Assembly (NCBI GenBank): GCA_002840755.1
Contig: PHBZ01000002.1
Coordinates: forward strand, 62,001-126,000
Source of the DNA: Chloroflexi bacterium HGW-Chloroflexi-10
GTDB taxonomy: Bacteria > Chloroflexota > Anaerolineae > Anaerolineales > Anaerolineaceae
DNA length: 64,000 nt
Reading direction: 5' to 3'
Positions within the stretch are counted from its first letter, which is position 1. Every line of letters starts with the position of its first letter. The translations under genes were made by a program, and so were the position numbers. A model generated the notes under the pieces. That model saw only the letters and a list, made by a program, of their open reading frames with translations, was not told where the DNA came from and did no database searches. Below, piece after piece: positions 1 through 9,615 of the stretch.

Positions 1-1158
1 GCTTTTTTCCTCGATTCTATCCAGGGTATAAAAACACTGTTGTTACTTAACCAGGGCGAGCGGCAAATTGACCGGATCGAACGCGTTTCCCAGGAATATC
101 GTGAGCGCACCATGCAGGTATTACGTGTCACTTTCCTTTCAGTCTTGGTGCTGGAATTGATCAGTACATTGTCCACTGCTGTGCTGGCGGTTGAAATTGG
201 GTTGCGTTTATTGTACGGCTGGTTGCCATTTGAAAAAGCATTTTTTGTATTGTTAATCGCGCCAGAGTTCTACTTACCGATGCGGAATTTGGGACTCCGC
301 TTTCACGCAGCTAAAAATGGACTGGCTGCAGCAAAATCTATATACCAGTTCCTTGCACTTCCGGAACCTTTCGCCGATATAAAAACAACCAACAGAAATT
401 CTCTAGGCATAAATCCTGGAGGGAGTATTTCATTACAGAATATCTCAGTAAAATTTCCAAATCAGAAACAATCGGTTCTAACAAACATCACCTGCGATTT
501 TCCATTTGGAATGCACACTGTCATTGCCGGCAAAAGCGGTTCAGGAAAATCCACTCTTATGCGTGTGATACTTCAATTGATACAACCAACCAGTGGGATT
601 GTGTATTGGAATGGTGAGCCTTTAGCTGCTAGCACGACAGAAAATTTATGGCAGTTGATAAGCTGGCTTCCGCAAAACCCGTATTTCATTCCTGGTAGCA
701 TCGAAGAAAATTTGCGTCTTTCACGGCGTACAGCAACGGATAATGAGATCTGGGAGGTGTTAGAATTAGCAGAACTGGCTGATTTTGTTCGATCGCAGCC
801 GGATGGTCTGAAAACTCACCTGGGGGAAATGGGGAATACACTCAGTAGTGGGCAAAAACAGAGATTAGCATTGGTGCGTGTCTTTCTAAAAGATAGCCCC
901 GTTCTCCTTTTTGATGAACCTACCTCAATGTTGGATTCCGTTACGCAGTCTTTTATATTCAACAAAATTGAAAATTTAAGAAAAGACAAAACTGTGATTT
1001 CTATAGCACATCGTTTGAAAACACTGATATCCGCTGATCAGGTTGTTTTTTTGGAAGACGGGTATTTATTGGATTATGGGGCTCATTCAGTATTATTGGC
1101 GCGTCATGAAGGGTATCAAAATTTTGTAGATGCGTTTAAAAAGGAAAATCGTTCATGA
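1..1158 (+). CDS. cydD: Thiol/cysteine ABC exporter subunit CydD, 5'-truncated
   Basis: C-terminal part of CydD. With CydC it forms the inner-membrane ABC exporter of glutathione/cysteine needed to assemble cytochrome bd. The frame is open to base 1, so the start lies outside the window; the TTG at 40 is internal, because the residues before it (FFLDSIQGIKTL) match the CydD transmembrane domain. What remains is the end of the membrane domain (residues about 30-80) and a full ATPase domain: Walker A GKSGSGKST, signature LSSGQKQR, Walker B VLLFDEPTS and H-loop SIAHR. It overlaps cydC by 4 nt (ATGA), so the two are translationally coupled. The partner oxidase cydAB lies about 10 kb downstream on the same strand. 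Confidence 0.88.
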   Translation, partial: AFFLDSIQGIKTLLLLNQGERQIDRIERVSQEYRERTMQVLRVTFLSVLVLELISTLSTAVLAVEIGLRLLYGWLPFEKAFFVLLIAPEFYLPMRNLGLRFHAAKNGLAAAKSIYQFLALPEPFADIKTTNRNSLGINPGGSISLQNISVKFPNQKQSVLTNITCDFPFGMHTVIAGKSGSGKSTLMRVILQLIQPTSGIVYWNGEPLAASTTENLWQLISWLPQNPYFIPGSIEENLRLSRRTATDNEIWEVLELAELADFVRSQPDGLKTHLGEMGNTLSSGQKQRLALVRVFLKDSPVLLFDEPTSMLDSVTQSFIFNKIENLRKDKTVISIAHRLKTLISADQVVFLEDGYLLDYGAHSVLLARHEGYQNFVDAFKKENRS

Positions 1159-2855
1159 TTCGACCTTTTTTGCGAATGGTTCGGGGTTTTGGCCTGTTGA
1201 TGGGCGGCTCGGTTCTCCTGGCTAGTTTGACAATTTTGAGTTCGGTTGGATTGTTAGGCACCTCTGCTTACTTGATCACGTATGCTGGCTTTCATCCATC
1301 GATTGCTGTTTTGCAGGTGGCTATTGTAGGTGTTCGCTTTTTTGGGATAACCCGTGGAGTTTTTCGGTATCTGGAAAGACTGTTGACTCATTCTGTAAAT
1401 TTAAGAATTTTAGCTCGGTTAAGAAAAGAAATTTTTCGAAATTTAGTCGAAAAATTTCCCTTAGGTCAGAATGAAAAGGGCAGCGCTCAGCTGTTAACCT
1501 CGATTGTCCAGGACATTGAGGCAATCGAGAATTTGTATGTACGTATCCTTTCACCTATCTTCACTGCTTTGTTAGTCACAATTCTGGTTGCTTTATTTTT
1601 AGGGATTTTTTCTTTTGAAATTATGGTCGTCTTTCTGTTTGGAATGACAATAAATGGCTTGGCTATTCCCTGGCTTTCAGCGCGAATCAGCTTTTTCCAA
1701 AAAACAGATAGCAGCAAATACCGTTCAAGCTATCAACAAAAAATTCTGCATTTCCTTCAGTCCTTTGAAGAATCGGTTGTAATGGGGATAAATGACCAGG
1801 CCAGGTTGGATTTGAGATTCTCTGAAGAGGATTGGGCAAAGTCCACTTTGCGGAGCGGCATTTGGCAAAGTGTTTTTTCTGCTTTAGGTAATTACACGAC
1901 ACAAGGTTTTTTTCTGGTCACATTAATTACTTCTGCGTGGTTGATTGAAAACGGTAAACTGGAGTCAGTTTTATTGGGTGTGGTATCGTTGATTGTGTTG
2001 GCAGCTTTTGAATCGGTAAACCAGTTACCCGCCTCTCTATATTTATCGAAAGAGGTTCAATCGTGTGTTCAAAGGATTGATGAACTGGTTGATTTGAGTG
2101 AAACACGATTGGCTGCTAATCGGGATATACCTCAGAATATTTTTCCTATACGAATTTCGGAATTGCATTTTCGATATAAAAACACAAAGTATGACCAACT
2201 ACAGATTGATAAATTAGAAATCCACTCTGGAGAAAAAATAGCTATTGTAGGCGTTACTGGGTCTGGAAAAACAACATTGCTTGAGTTATTAACTGGCTTT
2301 CAGCGTGAGTATCAAGGTAAATTAAAATTTTCCGGCGTGGATCAGAGAAATATTGATTTGATCTGGTTGAGAGACCAGATTGGTTATATGGATGCCTCGC
2401 CCTATTTATTTCACGCCACTATCCGAGAAAACTTTACCCTTGCAAAACAAATGAATGACGATGAGTTGACAACAGTTTTAACACGGACAAATCTGGAAAA
2501 TAGAATAGCAAACGATCTCGATCAGAATGTTTATGAGCATGCCGAAAATTTCTCAGGGGGAGAGATTCAAAGATTAGCTTTGGCCAGAATTCTTGTGCGC
2601 AGACCAAAGCTAATAATATTGGATGAGCCATTTCGTAATATTGATCCAGTCATATCCAGGCAATTGACAGAGGTGGTATGGGATCAATTTTTTGATAGTG
2701 GGATATTATGGGTTACTCATGATTATCAATTTATGGAAAAATTTGACAGAATTCTGGTAATTCAGAACGGAAGAATCGTTGAAACAGGCACTCATCGGGA
2801 ACTCTTCGAGCAAAAAAATGTATATTATAGGATCTATATTGCTCAATATCCTTGA
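1155..2855 (+). CDS. cydC: Thiol/cysteine ABC exporter subunit CydC
   Basis: Second half of the CydDC heterodimeric exporter, 566 aa, the usual length. The N-terminal half is a six-helix exporter membrane domain (about 15-300) with the CydC-like stretch GLLGTSAYLI and RYLERLLTH. The ATPase domain (about 330-560) has Walker A VGVTGSGKTT, signature FSGGEIQR, Walker B LIILDEPFRNID and H-loop THDYQ. The ATG overlaps the cydD stop as ATGA. CydDC exports thiols to the cell exterior, which permits haem insertion into cytochrome bd. There is no hairpin terminator directly after it. Confidence 0.9.
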   Translation: MIRPFLRMVRGFGLLMGGSVLLASLTILSSVGLLGTSAYLITYAGFHPSIAVLQVAIVGVRFFGITRGVFRYLERLLTHSVNLRILARLRKEIFRNLVEKFPLGQNEKGSAQLLTSIVQDIEAIENLYVRILSPIFTALLVTILVALFLGIFSFEIMVVFLFGMTINGLAIPWLSARISFFQKTDSSKYRSSYQQKILHFLQSFEESVVMGINDQARLDLRFSEEDWAKSTLRSGIWQSVFSALGNYTTQGFFLVTLITSAWLIENGKLESVLLGVVSLIVLAAFESVNQLPASLYLSKEVQSCVQRIDELVDLSETRLAANRDIPQNIFPIRISELHFRYKNTKYDQLQIDKLEIHSGEKIAIVGVTGSGKTTLLELLTGFQREYQGKLKFSGVDQRNIDLIWLRDQIGYMDASPYLFHATIRENFTLAKQMNDDELTTVLTRTNLENRIANDLDQNVYEHAENFSGGEIQRLALARILVRRPKLIILDEPFRNIDPVISRQLTEVVWDQFFDSGILWVTHDYQFMEKFDRILVIQNGRIVETGTHRELFEQKNVYYRIYIAQYP

Positions 2856-2879
2856 TTTTTAACAATGTGTCATAATTAT

Positions 2880-2909
2880 TTGAATTGATAAAATAAAATC
2901 AGGTATAAT
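2880..2909 (+). promoter_or_regulatory. Sigma-70-like promoter after cydC
   Basis: A -35 box TTGAAT (2880-2885) and a perfect -10 box TATAAT (2904-2909) are separated by 18 nt. It fires into the lipoprotein-like remnant and then towards recX, giving recX a leader of about 290 nt if no closer promoter exists. Confidence 0.5.
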
Positions 2910-2922
2910 TAATAAAATTTAA

Positions 2923-3078
2923 CATTTATTCTGCTCAGTATTAACTGGATGCGGTTCAGTAGGTCAAGTTAATAATTTGGATTTGTGTCCTCCCAAATGG
3001 GAGTTAACATATAGTAACTATGAAGTTGCTAAAAAGGTGGTCGATTTCAATGTTGAGGAAAATGGTTTCTTCCTTTAA
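2923..3078 (+). pseudogene. Possible lipoprotein remnant without a start codon
   Basis: In the 348-nt gap between cydC and recX, one frame stays open for 52 codons. It begins just after an in-frame TAA (2920-2922) and reads HLFCSVLTGCGSVGQ, which looks like the end of a lipoprotein signal peptide with lipobox LTGC followed by a short mature part ending in NGFFL. There is no ATG, GTG or TTG before the lipobox, so the start and most of the signal peptide are missing. It sits just downstream of a good promoter. It could be a decayed lipoprotein gene or chance coding. The remainder of the gap (3079-3203) shows nothing recognisable. Confidence 0.3.
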
Positions 3079-3203
3079 TTTTCCAGTATTTGAAAATAGA
3101 TAAGTACGGATTTTTTAAACAACGTAATCTAATTTTATGATCACCAGATTTATTCCAAATATTAGTTTGAATAGCCGCATTAGTTGCAGATCATGGATGA
3201 TCT

Positions 3204-3857
3204 ATGACGCAAAAGATAACGGCATTGAAAGTACAAAAGAAGAATACAGCTCGAATCAACATTTATCTTGATGATGAATTTGCGTTCGGCCTTTCACGCG
3301 TGACAGCCACTTGGCTGAGCATTGGGCAGGAATTATCCCAGGATGATATCACAAGGTTAAAAGCAGAAGATGAAATTGAAGTTGCCTATCAGCGCGCTTT
3401 AAACTACTTATCTTATCGGGTGCGCACAGTGGCTGAGGTGCAGGAGAAATTATCTTCTCTGGAATATACAAAGGAAGTCGTAAAGGTAGTGACAACCAGA
3501 TTGATGGAAAAAGGATATTTGGATGACCGTCAATTCGCTGAAACATGGGTGGAAAATCGCAGCACTTTTCGTCCCAGAAGTCATCGTTTGTTAAATTGGG
3601 AACTTCGCAATAAAAAAGTAAATCAAACGATTATTGATGAAATTATTACAAAATCTGAGCCAGATGAAGTTTTAGCGCGTGCTGCCGCTGAAAAATATAT
3701 TCGCCGATTGAGAGATTTGGATCGTCAGGCATTCTTTCGTCGCCTTGGTGGTTTTTTAGGCAGACGAGGATTTACTTATGATGTAATCTCAACAGTTGTC
3801 AAGGAATGCTGGGCTCAAGTTGAAACCAAAAATTTAAAAATGGAAATGGATGAATGA
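3204..3857 (+). CDS. recX: Regulatory protein RecX
   Basis: 217-aa RecX, a small all-helical protein that binds and modulates RecA filaments during recombination and SOS. The N-terminal 55 residues are a basic beta-rich lead-in (TALKVQKKNTARINIYLDDE), followed by three RecX three-helix repeats. The diagnostic stretches are ALNYLSYRVRTVAEVQEKL, RLMEKGYLDDRQFAETWVE and RRLGGFLGRRGFTYDVI. The ATG at 3204 starts directly on the conserved basic segment. recA is not in the window. The gene overlaps or abuts rny, a pairing that suggests one operon. Confidence 0.9.
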   Translation: MTQKITALKVQKKNTARINIYLDDEFAFGLSRVTATWLSIGQELSQDDITRLKAEDEIEVAYQRALNYLSYRVRTVAEVQEKLSSLEYTKEVVKVVTTRLMEKGYLDDRQFAETWVENRSTFRPRSHRLLNWELRNKKVNQTIIDEIITKSEPDEVLARAAAEKYIRRLRDLDRQAFFRRLGGFLGRRGFTYDVISTVVKECWAQVETKNLKMEMDE

Positions 3858-3864
3858 GGTAAAC

Positions 3865-5403
3865 ATGGGGAATAACGGGATATTATTATTACTGCTTTTG
3901 CTAGTCGGTGATATTGTCATTATTGCCGCAATATGGTTCTTTTTGAACCGTCATTTTGTTAACCGCTTAAAAATAGATCGGCAAAATCAAGCGGATTCGA
4001 TCATTGTAGGCGCTAAAGAAACCGCAAAATCGGTGGAAATAGAGGCAAAAGATAAAGCGCTGTCAATATTAAAAGAAGCAGAAGAAGATATTACTAAAAG
4101 ACGTACCGAGATTTCTAGGGAAGAAGAACGGCTTCATAAGCGTCGAACTGATTTGGATAATCGTATCGAGCGATTGGAACAGCGTGAGCAAACTATTAAT
4201 AAGCGCCAGAGTTTACTGGATAAACGATCTAATGAAATTGAGAAAATGTACGCTCAACAGCTCGGTGAATTACAACGAATTGCCCAGATGAGTGTTGAAG
4301 AAGCACGTCAGGTATTAATGCAGGAAGCCGAAAAAGAAGCACGCAATGATATGGCTCGAATAATGCGTTCTATTGAAGCGGAAGCTCGGGCTGACGGCGA
4401 GAAAAAAGCTCGGGAAATTATTGCTGATGCCATTCAAAGGGTAGCATCTGATCATGTCAGCGAAATAACAACCTCAGTGGTCATTTTACCAAATGAAGAA
4501 ATGAAAGGTCGTATTGTTGGGCGTAATGGCCGAAATATCCGCGCCTTTGAACAAGCCGCTGGTGTGGATGTGATTGTAGATGATACTCCGGAAGCAGTTA
4601 CTATATCCTGTTTTGACCCGGTCCGTCGAGAAATAGCACGCAGGTCATTAGATTTTTTGATTTTAGATGGTCGTATTCACCCTGCTCACATTGAAAAAGT
4701 TCTGGAAGATAAAGCTAAAGAAGTTGAAAAAAACATTGAAGAAGCCGGTGAACAGGCGGCTTACGATGCGGGTGTGTCTGGTATACGTCCTGAAATCCTG
4801 AAAATGCTGGGTCGCTTAAAATATAGAACTTCATACGGTCAAAATCAATTGGCTCATGCGATTGAAGTAGCGCGTTTAGGATCGGTTATTGCTTCAGAAT
4901 TAGGCGCGAATGTTGAAATTGTTAAAGCCGCCGGCCTTTTGCATGACCTGGGAAAGGCTATGGACCACAATACCGAGGGAACCCATGCTACATTGGGTGC
5001 TGAGTTCGCCCGTCGGTATGGGGTTAATGAAAAAATTGTAAATGCGATAGCTTCTCATCACCATGAAGTGGACCAGGAATCACTGGAAGCAATCATCGTG
5101 GAATCAGCAGATGCAATTTCAGGTGCGCGTCCTGGAGCAAGAAGAGAAGACCTGGAGCAATATATCAAACGGCTCCGCGCATTGGAAGACATCGCAAATT
5201 CTTTTAAGGGTGTCAGCAACTCTTACGCAATTCAGGCAGGTCGCGAAGTTCGCATTATTGTTCGTCCTGAGGATATTGATGATCTGGATGCATTGCGTAT
5301 CGCTCGTGATGTTGCCAAGAAAATTGAAGAAAATATGCAATATCCGGGGCAAATCAAAGTGACTGTCATTCGGGAAACCCGGGCAGTGGATTACGCCAAG
5401 TAA
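3865..5403 (+). CDS. rny: Ribonuclease Y
   Basis: Membrane-anchored endoribonuclease that starts mRNA turnover. The order is: one N-terminal transmembrane helix (GILLLLLLLVGDIVIIAAIW), a long charged coiled coil (about 40-200), a KH RNA-binding domain (MKGRIVGRNGRNIRAFEQ) and an HD phosphohydrolase domain with HDLGKAMDHNTEGTHA and the later SHHHEVD. Length about 512 aa is typical. Two starts are in frame: ATG 3850, inside recX, and ATG 3865. The GAGG at 3856-3859 sits 5 nt before 3865, so I prefer 3865. Translation is coupled to recX. Confidence 0.93.
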   Translation: MGNNGILLLLLLLVGDIVIIAAIWFFLNRHFVNRLKIDRQNQADSIIVGAKETAKSVEIEAKDKALSILKEAEEDITKRRTEISREEERLHKRRTDLDNRIERLEQREQTINKRQSLLDKRSNEIEKMYAQQLGELQRIAQMSVEEARQVLMQEAEKEARNDMARIMRSIEAEARADGEKKAREIIADAIQRVASDHVSEITTSVVILPNEEMKGRIVGRNGRNIRAFEQAAGVDVIVDDTPEAVTISCFDPVRREIARRSLDFLILDGRIHPAHIEKVLEDKAKEVEKNIEEAGEQAAYDAGVSGIRPEILKMLGRLKYRTSYGQNQLAHAIEVARLGSVIASELGANVEIVKAAGLLHDLGKAMDHNTEGTHATLGAEFARRYGVNEKIVNAIASHHHEVDQESLEAIIVESADAISGARPGARREDLEQYIKRLRALEDIANSFKGVSNSYAIQAGREVRIIVRPEDIDDLDALRIARDVAKKIEENMQYPGQIKVTVIRETRAVDYAK

Positions 5404-5426
5404 GTCTGAAATCTCAAAATACACTT

Positions 5427-5464
5427 ATAATTCTGGTACAGGATTTTCCTGTACCAGAATTTAT
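5427..5464 (+). terminator. Hairpin terminator after rny
   Basis: Perfect 13-bp inverted repeat, TTCTGGTACAGGA (5431-5443) and TCCTGTACCAGAA (5447-5459), with a 3-nt loop. It is flanked by short complementary AT steps and followed by a modest T/A-rich tail. It separates recX-rny from the polysaccharide genes. Confidence 0.75.
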
Positions 5465-5478
5465 TATAAGGACCCAAC

Positions 5479-7638
5479 ATGAAACAGTTACTTCAAAACA
5501 TGCGTGATGGAAAAGCTGAAGTTGTGGATGTGCCTATTCCAACAGTAAAACAAGGTTACTTGTTAGTAAAAAATCAATCCTCCGTGGTATCGGCTGGCAC
5601 AGAGAGAATGGTGGTTGAGTTTGCCGAAAAAAATTTGGTAGGTAAGGCAAGGTCACGACCTGATTTGGTACGCCAGGTGATCGACAAAGCCAAACGAGAA
5701 GGAATAATTCCTACTATACAATCCGCATTCAATAAACTGGATCAACCGATGGCTTTAGGATACTCATCAGCGGGTATAGTAATTGCGGTTGGCGAAGGTG
5801 TAACTGGCTTCCAACCCGGAACACGTGTGGCTTGTGCAGGTGGAGGGTTTGCCTCGCATGCCGAGTATGTATTGGTTCCGAAGAATTTGGTTGTAACTAT
5901 CCCTGATACTCTGTCGTTTGATGAGGCAGCTTTCACCACCATTGCTGCAATTTCGCTGCAGGGTTTTCGTTTAGCGAATAACCAGGTTGGTGAAAATGTC
6001 GCTATTATTGGGCTGGGCCTATTGGGATTGATGATGATAGGAATTGCTCAATCTGCCGGTTGTAATGTGTTCGGTGTAGATCTTGATGCAGGCCGTGTTA
6101 AATTGGCGGAGGAATTCGGAGCGGATGCTTGCTTGCGCGAAACAGCAATCGATCAGGCTCAGGCTTTTACGAAAAATCGCGGTTTTGATTCTGTTTTTAT
6201 CTGTGCTGATACATCGTCCAATGATCCTGTCGAATTGGCTGGATCTATAGCCAAAGATAGAGGTGTTGTGGTGGCTGTCGGCGCTGTAGGTATGGAAATA
6301 CCAAGGCGCAGTTATTATGAAAAAGAACTAAGTTTCCTGATTTCTCGTTCTTATGGTCCAGGGAGATACGATCTTGGTTATGAAGAAAGCGGAAAAGATT
6401 ATCCTTATGGATATGTGCGCTGGACAGAGGGAAGAAATTTAGAAGCTATTGTTCAGCTAATTACCGCAAAGAAGATACCCGTAGAAAAATTGATCACGCA
6501 CCGTTTTCAAATTGAAGAAGGTGAAAAAGCTTACCAGACTATTACGGGAAAATCTGACATACCTTTTATCGGTGTGGTGATTAATTACCCTACGTTTCTG
6601 GATTCTGATCTACTTGGAACTTCTCATTCTGTGGAAGTAAGAAAAATTACCGAGGTGCAAAGGACTGTTTCGCCTGTGGTAGGAGTACTTGGGGCAGGTA
6701 ATTACGCAGGAGCTATGTTTTTACCAATAATTCAAAAATCGCAAGGTGTACTGTTGAAGACGATATGCAGTGGGCGCGGTTTGAGTGCCAGTCACGCAGC
6801 AAAGAAATATGGTTTCTCTATTGCAACAACTGAAGAAGATGATGTTTTTAAAGATTCGACTATTAATACGGTTTTGGTGTTGACCCGACATCAGGATCAT
6901 GCCCGTCAGGTTATCAAAGGACTCAATAATAATCAAAACATCTATTGTGAGAAGCCTTTAGTAATTACAAGTAACGAACTAAGTGATGTAAAAACAGCAT
7001 ATGGGGTTGGTTCTAGCAAATTAATGGTTGGATTTAATCGCCGGTTCGCTCCGATGATAAAAAAAATGAAGGAGTTTCTGGGTAATAGTGCAGAACCTCT
7101 ACGGATGCACTATCGCATTAATGCTGGTTATTTACCGCTATCTCATTGGGTGCACGATTTGGAGCAGGGAGGCGGCCGAATATTAGGAGAGGGTTGCCAT
7201 TTCATCGATACACTTATGTTTTTATGTGGTGAGAAACCGATCGCTGTAAGAGCTTTTGGATTACCTGAAAATGGAAAATATAAAGAAGATAATGTTGTAA
7301 TGGTTTTTACCTTTTCTGGTGGATCAATTGGTACGATAGAATATCTGGCTAACGGGGATAAATCTGTACCAAAAGAAATGATCGAAGTGTTTTCTGGTGG
7401 TTTTGTTGCTCAATTAGAAGATTTTAGAAAGTTGAAATTGGTTTCTAATGGAAAGAAAAAGATGTATACAAACCATTTCAAGCAAGACAAAGGGCATGCA
7501 CATGCATGGGCGGCGTTCGTTAACTGCCTCAAGACAGGGAAAGAAAGTCCTATATCTTTCCCTGAGTTGGAATTTGTTACGCTGGCCAGTTTCGCTGCTA
7601 TTCAATCATTACGAGAGTCAAGAGAAATCAGCATTTAA
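5479..7638 (+). CDS. Bi-domain oxidoreductase: MDR dehydrogenase fused to Gfo/Idh/MocA domain
   Basis: 719-aa fusion of two NAD(P)-dependent oxidoreductases. Residues about 1-370 are a medium-chain dehydrogenase-like domain (substrate-side SAGTERMVVEFA, Rossmann GLGLLGLMMIGIAQSAG). Residues about 395-719 are a Gfo/Idh/MocA domain (Rossmann GVLGAGNYAGAMF and the family motif CEKPLV). This architecture is known from exopolysaccharide loci that also carry heparinase II/III-like proteins, as here: the next gene starts 2 nt after the stop. It probably oxidises or epimerises a nucleotide- or polymer-linked sugar; the substrate cannot be read from the sequence. A hairpin terminator lies just upstream, so it heads a new operon. 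Confidence 0.85.
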   Translation: MKQLLQNMRDGKAEVVDVPIPTVKQGYLLVKNQSSVVSAGTERMVVEFAEKNLVGKARSRPDLVRQVIDKAKREGIIPTIQSAFNKLDQPMALGYSSAGIVIAVGEGVTGFQPGTRVACAGGGFASHAEYVLVPKNLVVTIPDTLSFDEAAFTTIAAISLQGFRLANNQVGENVAIIGLGLLGLMMIGIAQSAGCNVFGVDLDAGRVKLAEEFGADACLRETAIDQAQAFTKNRGFDSVFICADTSSNDPVELAGSIAKDRGVVVAVGAVGMEIPRRSYYEKELSFLISRSYGPGRYDLGYEESGKDYPYGYVRWTEGRNLEAIVQLITAKKIPVEKLITHRFQIEEGEKAYQTITGKSDIPFIGVVINYPTFLDSDLLGTSHSVEVRKITEVQRTVSPVVGVLGAGNYAGAMFLPIIQKSQGVLLKTICSGRGLSASHAAKKYGFSIATTEEDDVFKDSTINTVLVLTRHQDHARQVIKGLNNNQNIYCEKPLVITSNELSDVKTAYGVGSSKLMVGFNRRFAPMIKKMKEFLGNSAEPLRMHYRINAGYLPLSHWVHDLEQGGGRILGEGCHFIDTLMFLCGEKPIAVRAFGLPENGKYKEDNVVMVFTFSGGSIGTIEYLANGDKSVPKEMIEVFSGGFVAQLEDFRKLKLVSNGKKKMYTNHFKQDKGHAHAWAAFVNCLKTGKESPISFPELEFVTLASFAAIQSLRESREISI

Positions 7639-7640
7639 AA

Positions 7641-9560
7641 ATGAAGTGGATTAAGAAAACGGTTTTATTTATAAATGAAATCAGAGTTTTAGATTTTCAA
7701 CAGATTTGGCATTGGTTCATATACCGCGGGCTCCTTCATTCGGGGTATTTCAGAAAGAAAATGTTCGAATTTAAGTCTGAAACACCGACTCAATTTCCAA
7801 TTCCTGCAGCATTACCAATATCTATGGAATGTCCGGTATCTGAAGGTAATTATCAAAATTACGAAAAACTAATCGATACCGCTAATCGAATACTTGGCAA
7901 TGAATTTCCAGCATTTGGTGCCAGCTGGCTCCCCTTGATTTTTGATGGGCATATGCAAGAATTTCACTGGACCCACGCAGAGAAGATTTTTAAAAATGAC
8001 ATAAAGTGGATATGGGAGCCTGCACGTTTCACATGGGGAATAATATTAGCAAGAGCTTATTTGATCAATAAAAATGAAAGATATGTAAGCTTTTTTTGGG
8101 AGAAGTTTGATGAATTTCAACGAGTTAATTCGGTAAATTTTGGTTTGAACTGGGTATCCGGACAGGAAATTGCATTAAGACTGATTGCATTTACTTTTTG
8201 TGTAAATGTTTTTCGGAATTCGCAAACTACAACAAAAGAAAATATTGAAAGTTTGCTGGCTTTTGCCTACCAACATGCTCAAAGAATTCCACAGACATTT
8301 TCGTATGCTATCGCTCAAAAAAACAATCATTTGGTATCAGAAGCTGCTGGTTTGATAACAGCGGCTTATTTATTCCCGGATGATAGAAACGCGAAAAAAT
8401 GGCACTATCAGGGAATTACCTGGATAAACCGAATAATTGAGACTCATTTTTACCCAGACGGATCCTATCTCCAACAAAGTACCAACTATCATCGTTTGGT
8501 TTTGCAGCTATTGATATGGGTGGAATTAATCACTCGGAATTCTAAAAATGGGTTGAATTTCTCGAACCAAGCGACGCTTTTTCGGGCGATAATGTGGTTG
8601 TATCATTTCACAGATTCTATTAGTGGAGAAATGGCAAATTTAGGTCATAATGATGGCGCGAATATTTTCCCTGCCATATCTGGAAACTTTCGGCAAGCTG
8701 CAGATACAGTTCAATTGGCAAGTTTTGTTTTTCTTGGTGAAAAGATTTATGCGGGTAAGGAATGGGATGATCTGCTAAATTTGTTTGCTTCTGGCATGAG
8801 TGGCCAAGGATTAATTGAACCTGGTCCTTGTGATTTTTGTATTAAAGTAAACCAGGAAAATTGGAGCACCCTTCGTGCTGTGAAATATAAAGCTCGGCCA
8901 GCACATTCTGATCAACTTCATATAGATATCTGGCGATCTGGGAAAAATATAATTTGTGATCAAGGTACTTTTTCTTATAATGCTCCGCCACCCTGGGACA
9001 ATCGTTTAGGGGCAACAAGATACCATAATACGATCAGCATAGATTTACAAGATCAAATGCTGCGGACCGGGAAATTTCGCTGGCAAAATTGGTCCGAGGC
9101 TGAGATTAGTGAATTAAAATTATCTACCCAATTGTCTTCCAAGTACTATATCAAAAAATCAAAACAAATCTTTATTAATCGCCGACTGACAGCAACCGCA
9201 AATAACGGCTGGTTGATTGATGATATGCTATCCGATCTGAATAAAACATACATTGGTGAATTTGTTTACATTCATTGGCATGTTAATGCAATTAATTGTT
9301 CTTTTGAAAACAATTTGGCAACTTTTTGGTCTGATAGCGATATGATTACTATTGCATTTGAAGTCGATGATATGAAATCGGAGATGGTTGTGTTTTTTGG
9401 CGGTAAAAAAATATACGGAGATTCATTTGACTTGGATTCTCTATCGGGATGGTATTCACCAACTTATGGAGTTAAGCAGCCAATTTATTCATTGTGTTGG
9501 CGAATTAAATTAAAACCTCATTTAAAGTGGCGAACTCTTATTGCTTTCGATCAACGTTAA
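7641..9560 (+). CDS. Heparinase II/III family protein
   Basis: 639-aa polysaccharide-lyase-like protein. The N-terminal domain is an alpha/alpha toroid (about 60-380) with likely active-site segments KNNHLVSEAAG and SYLQQSTNYHRL. The C-terminal beta-sandwich opens with HSDQLHIDIW and GTFSYN, the hallmark of the heparinase II/III C-domain. There is no signal peptide; the N-terminus MKWIKKTVLFINEIR is not cleavable by eye. In this gene context it is usually tied to acidic exopolysaccharide production or turnover. It lies 2 nt after the bi-domain oxidoreductase and before a GT4, in one operon. Whether it cleaves a uronic-acid polymer is inference. Confidence 0.85.
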   Translation: MKWIKKTVLFINEIRVLDFQQIWHWFIYRGLLHSGYFRKKMFEFKSETPTQFPIPAALPISMECPVSEGNYQNYEKLIDTANRILGNEFPAFGASWLPLIFDGHMQEFHWTHAEKIFKNDIKWIWEPARFTWGIILARAYLINKNERYVSFFWEKFDEFQRVNSVNFGLNWVSGQEIALRLIAFTFCVNVFRNSQTTTKENIESLLAFAYQHAQRIPQTFSYAIAQKNNHLVSEAAGLITAAYLFPDDRNAKKWHYQGITWINRIIETHFYPDGSYLQQSTNYHRLVLQLLIWVELITRNSKNGLNFSNQATLFRAIMWLYHFTDSISGEMANLGHNDGANIFPAISGNFRQAADTVQLASFVFLGEKIYAGKEWDDLLNLFASGMSGQGLIEPGPCDFCIKVNQENWSTLRAVKYKARPAHSDQLHIDIWRSGKNIICDQGTFSYNAPPPWDNRLGATRYHNTISIDLQDQMLRTGKFRWQNWSEAEISELKLSTQLSSKYYIKKSKQIFINRRLTATANNGWLIDDMLSDLNKTYIGEFVYIHWHVNAINCSFENNLATFWSDSDMITIAFEVDDMKSEMVVFFGGKKIYGDSFDLDSLSGWYSPTYGVKQPIYSLCWRIKLKPHLKWRTLIAFDQR

Positions 9561-9615
9561 CATTCACGCCATAATCGTTAACCCAAATTAAAAAATAATA
9601 TATTAAAATCAAATT

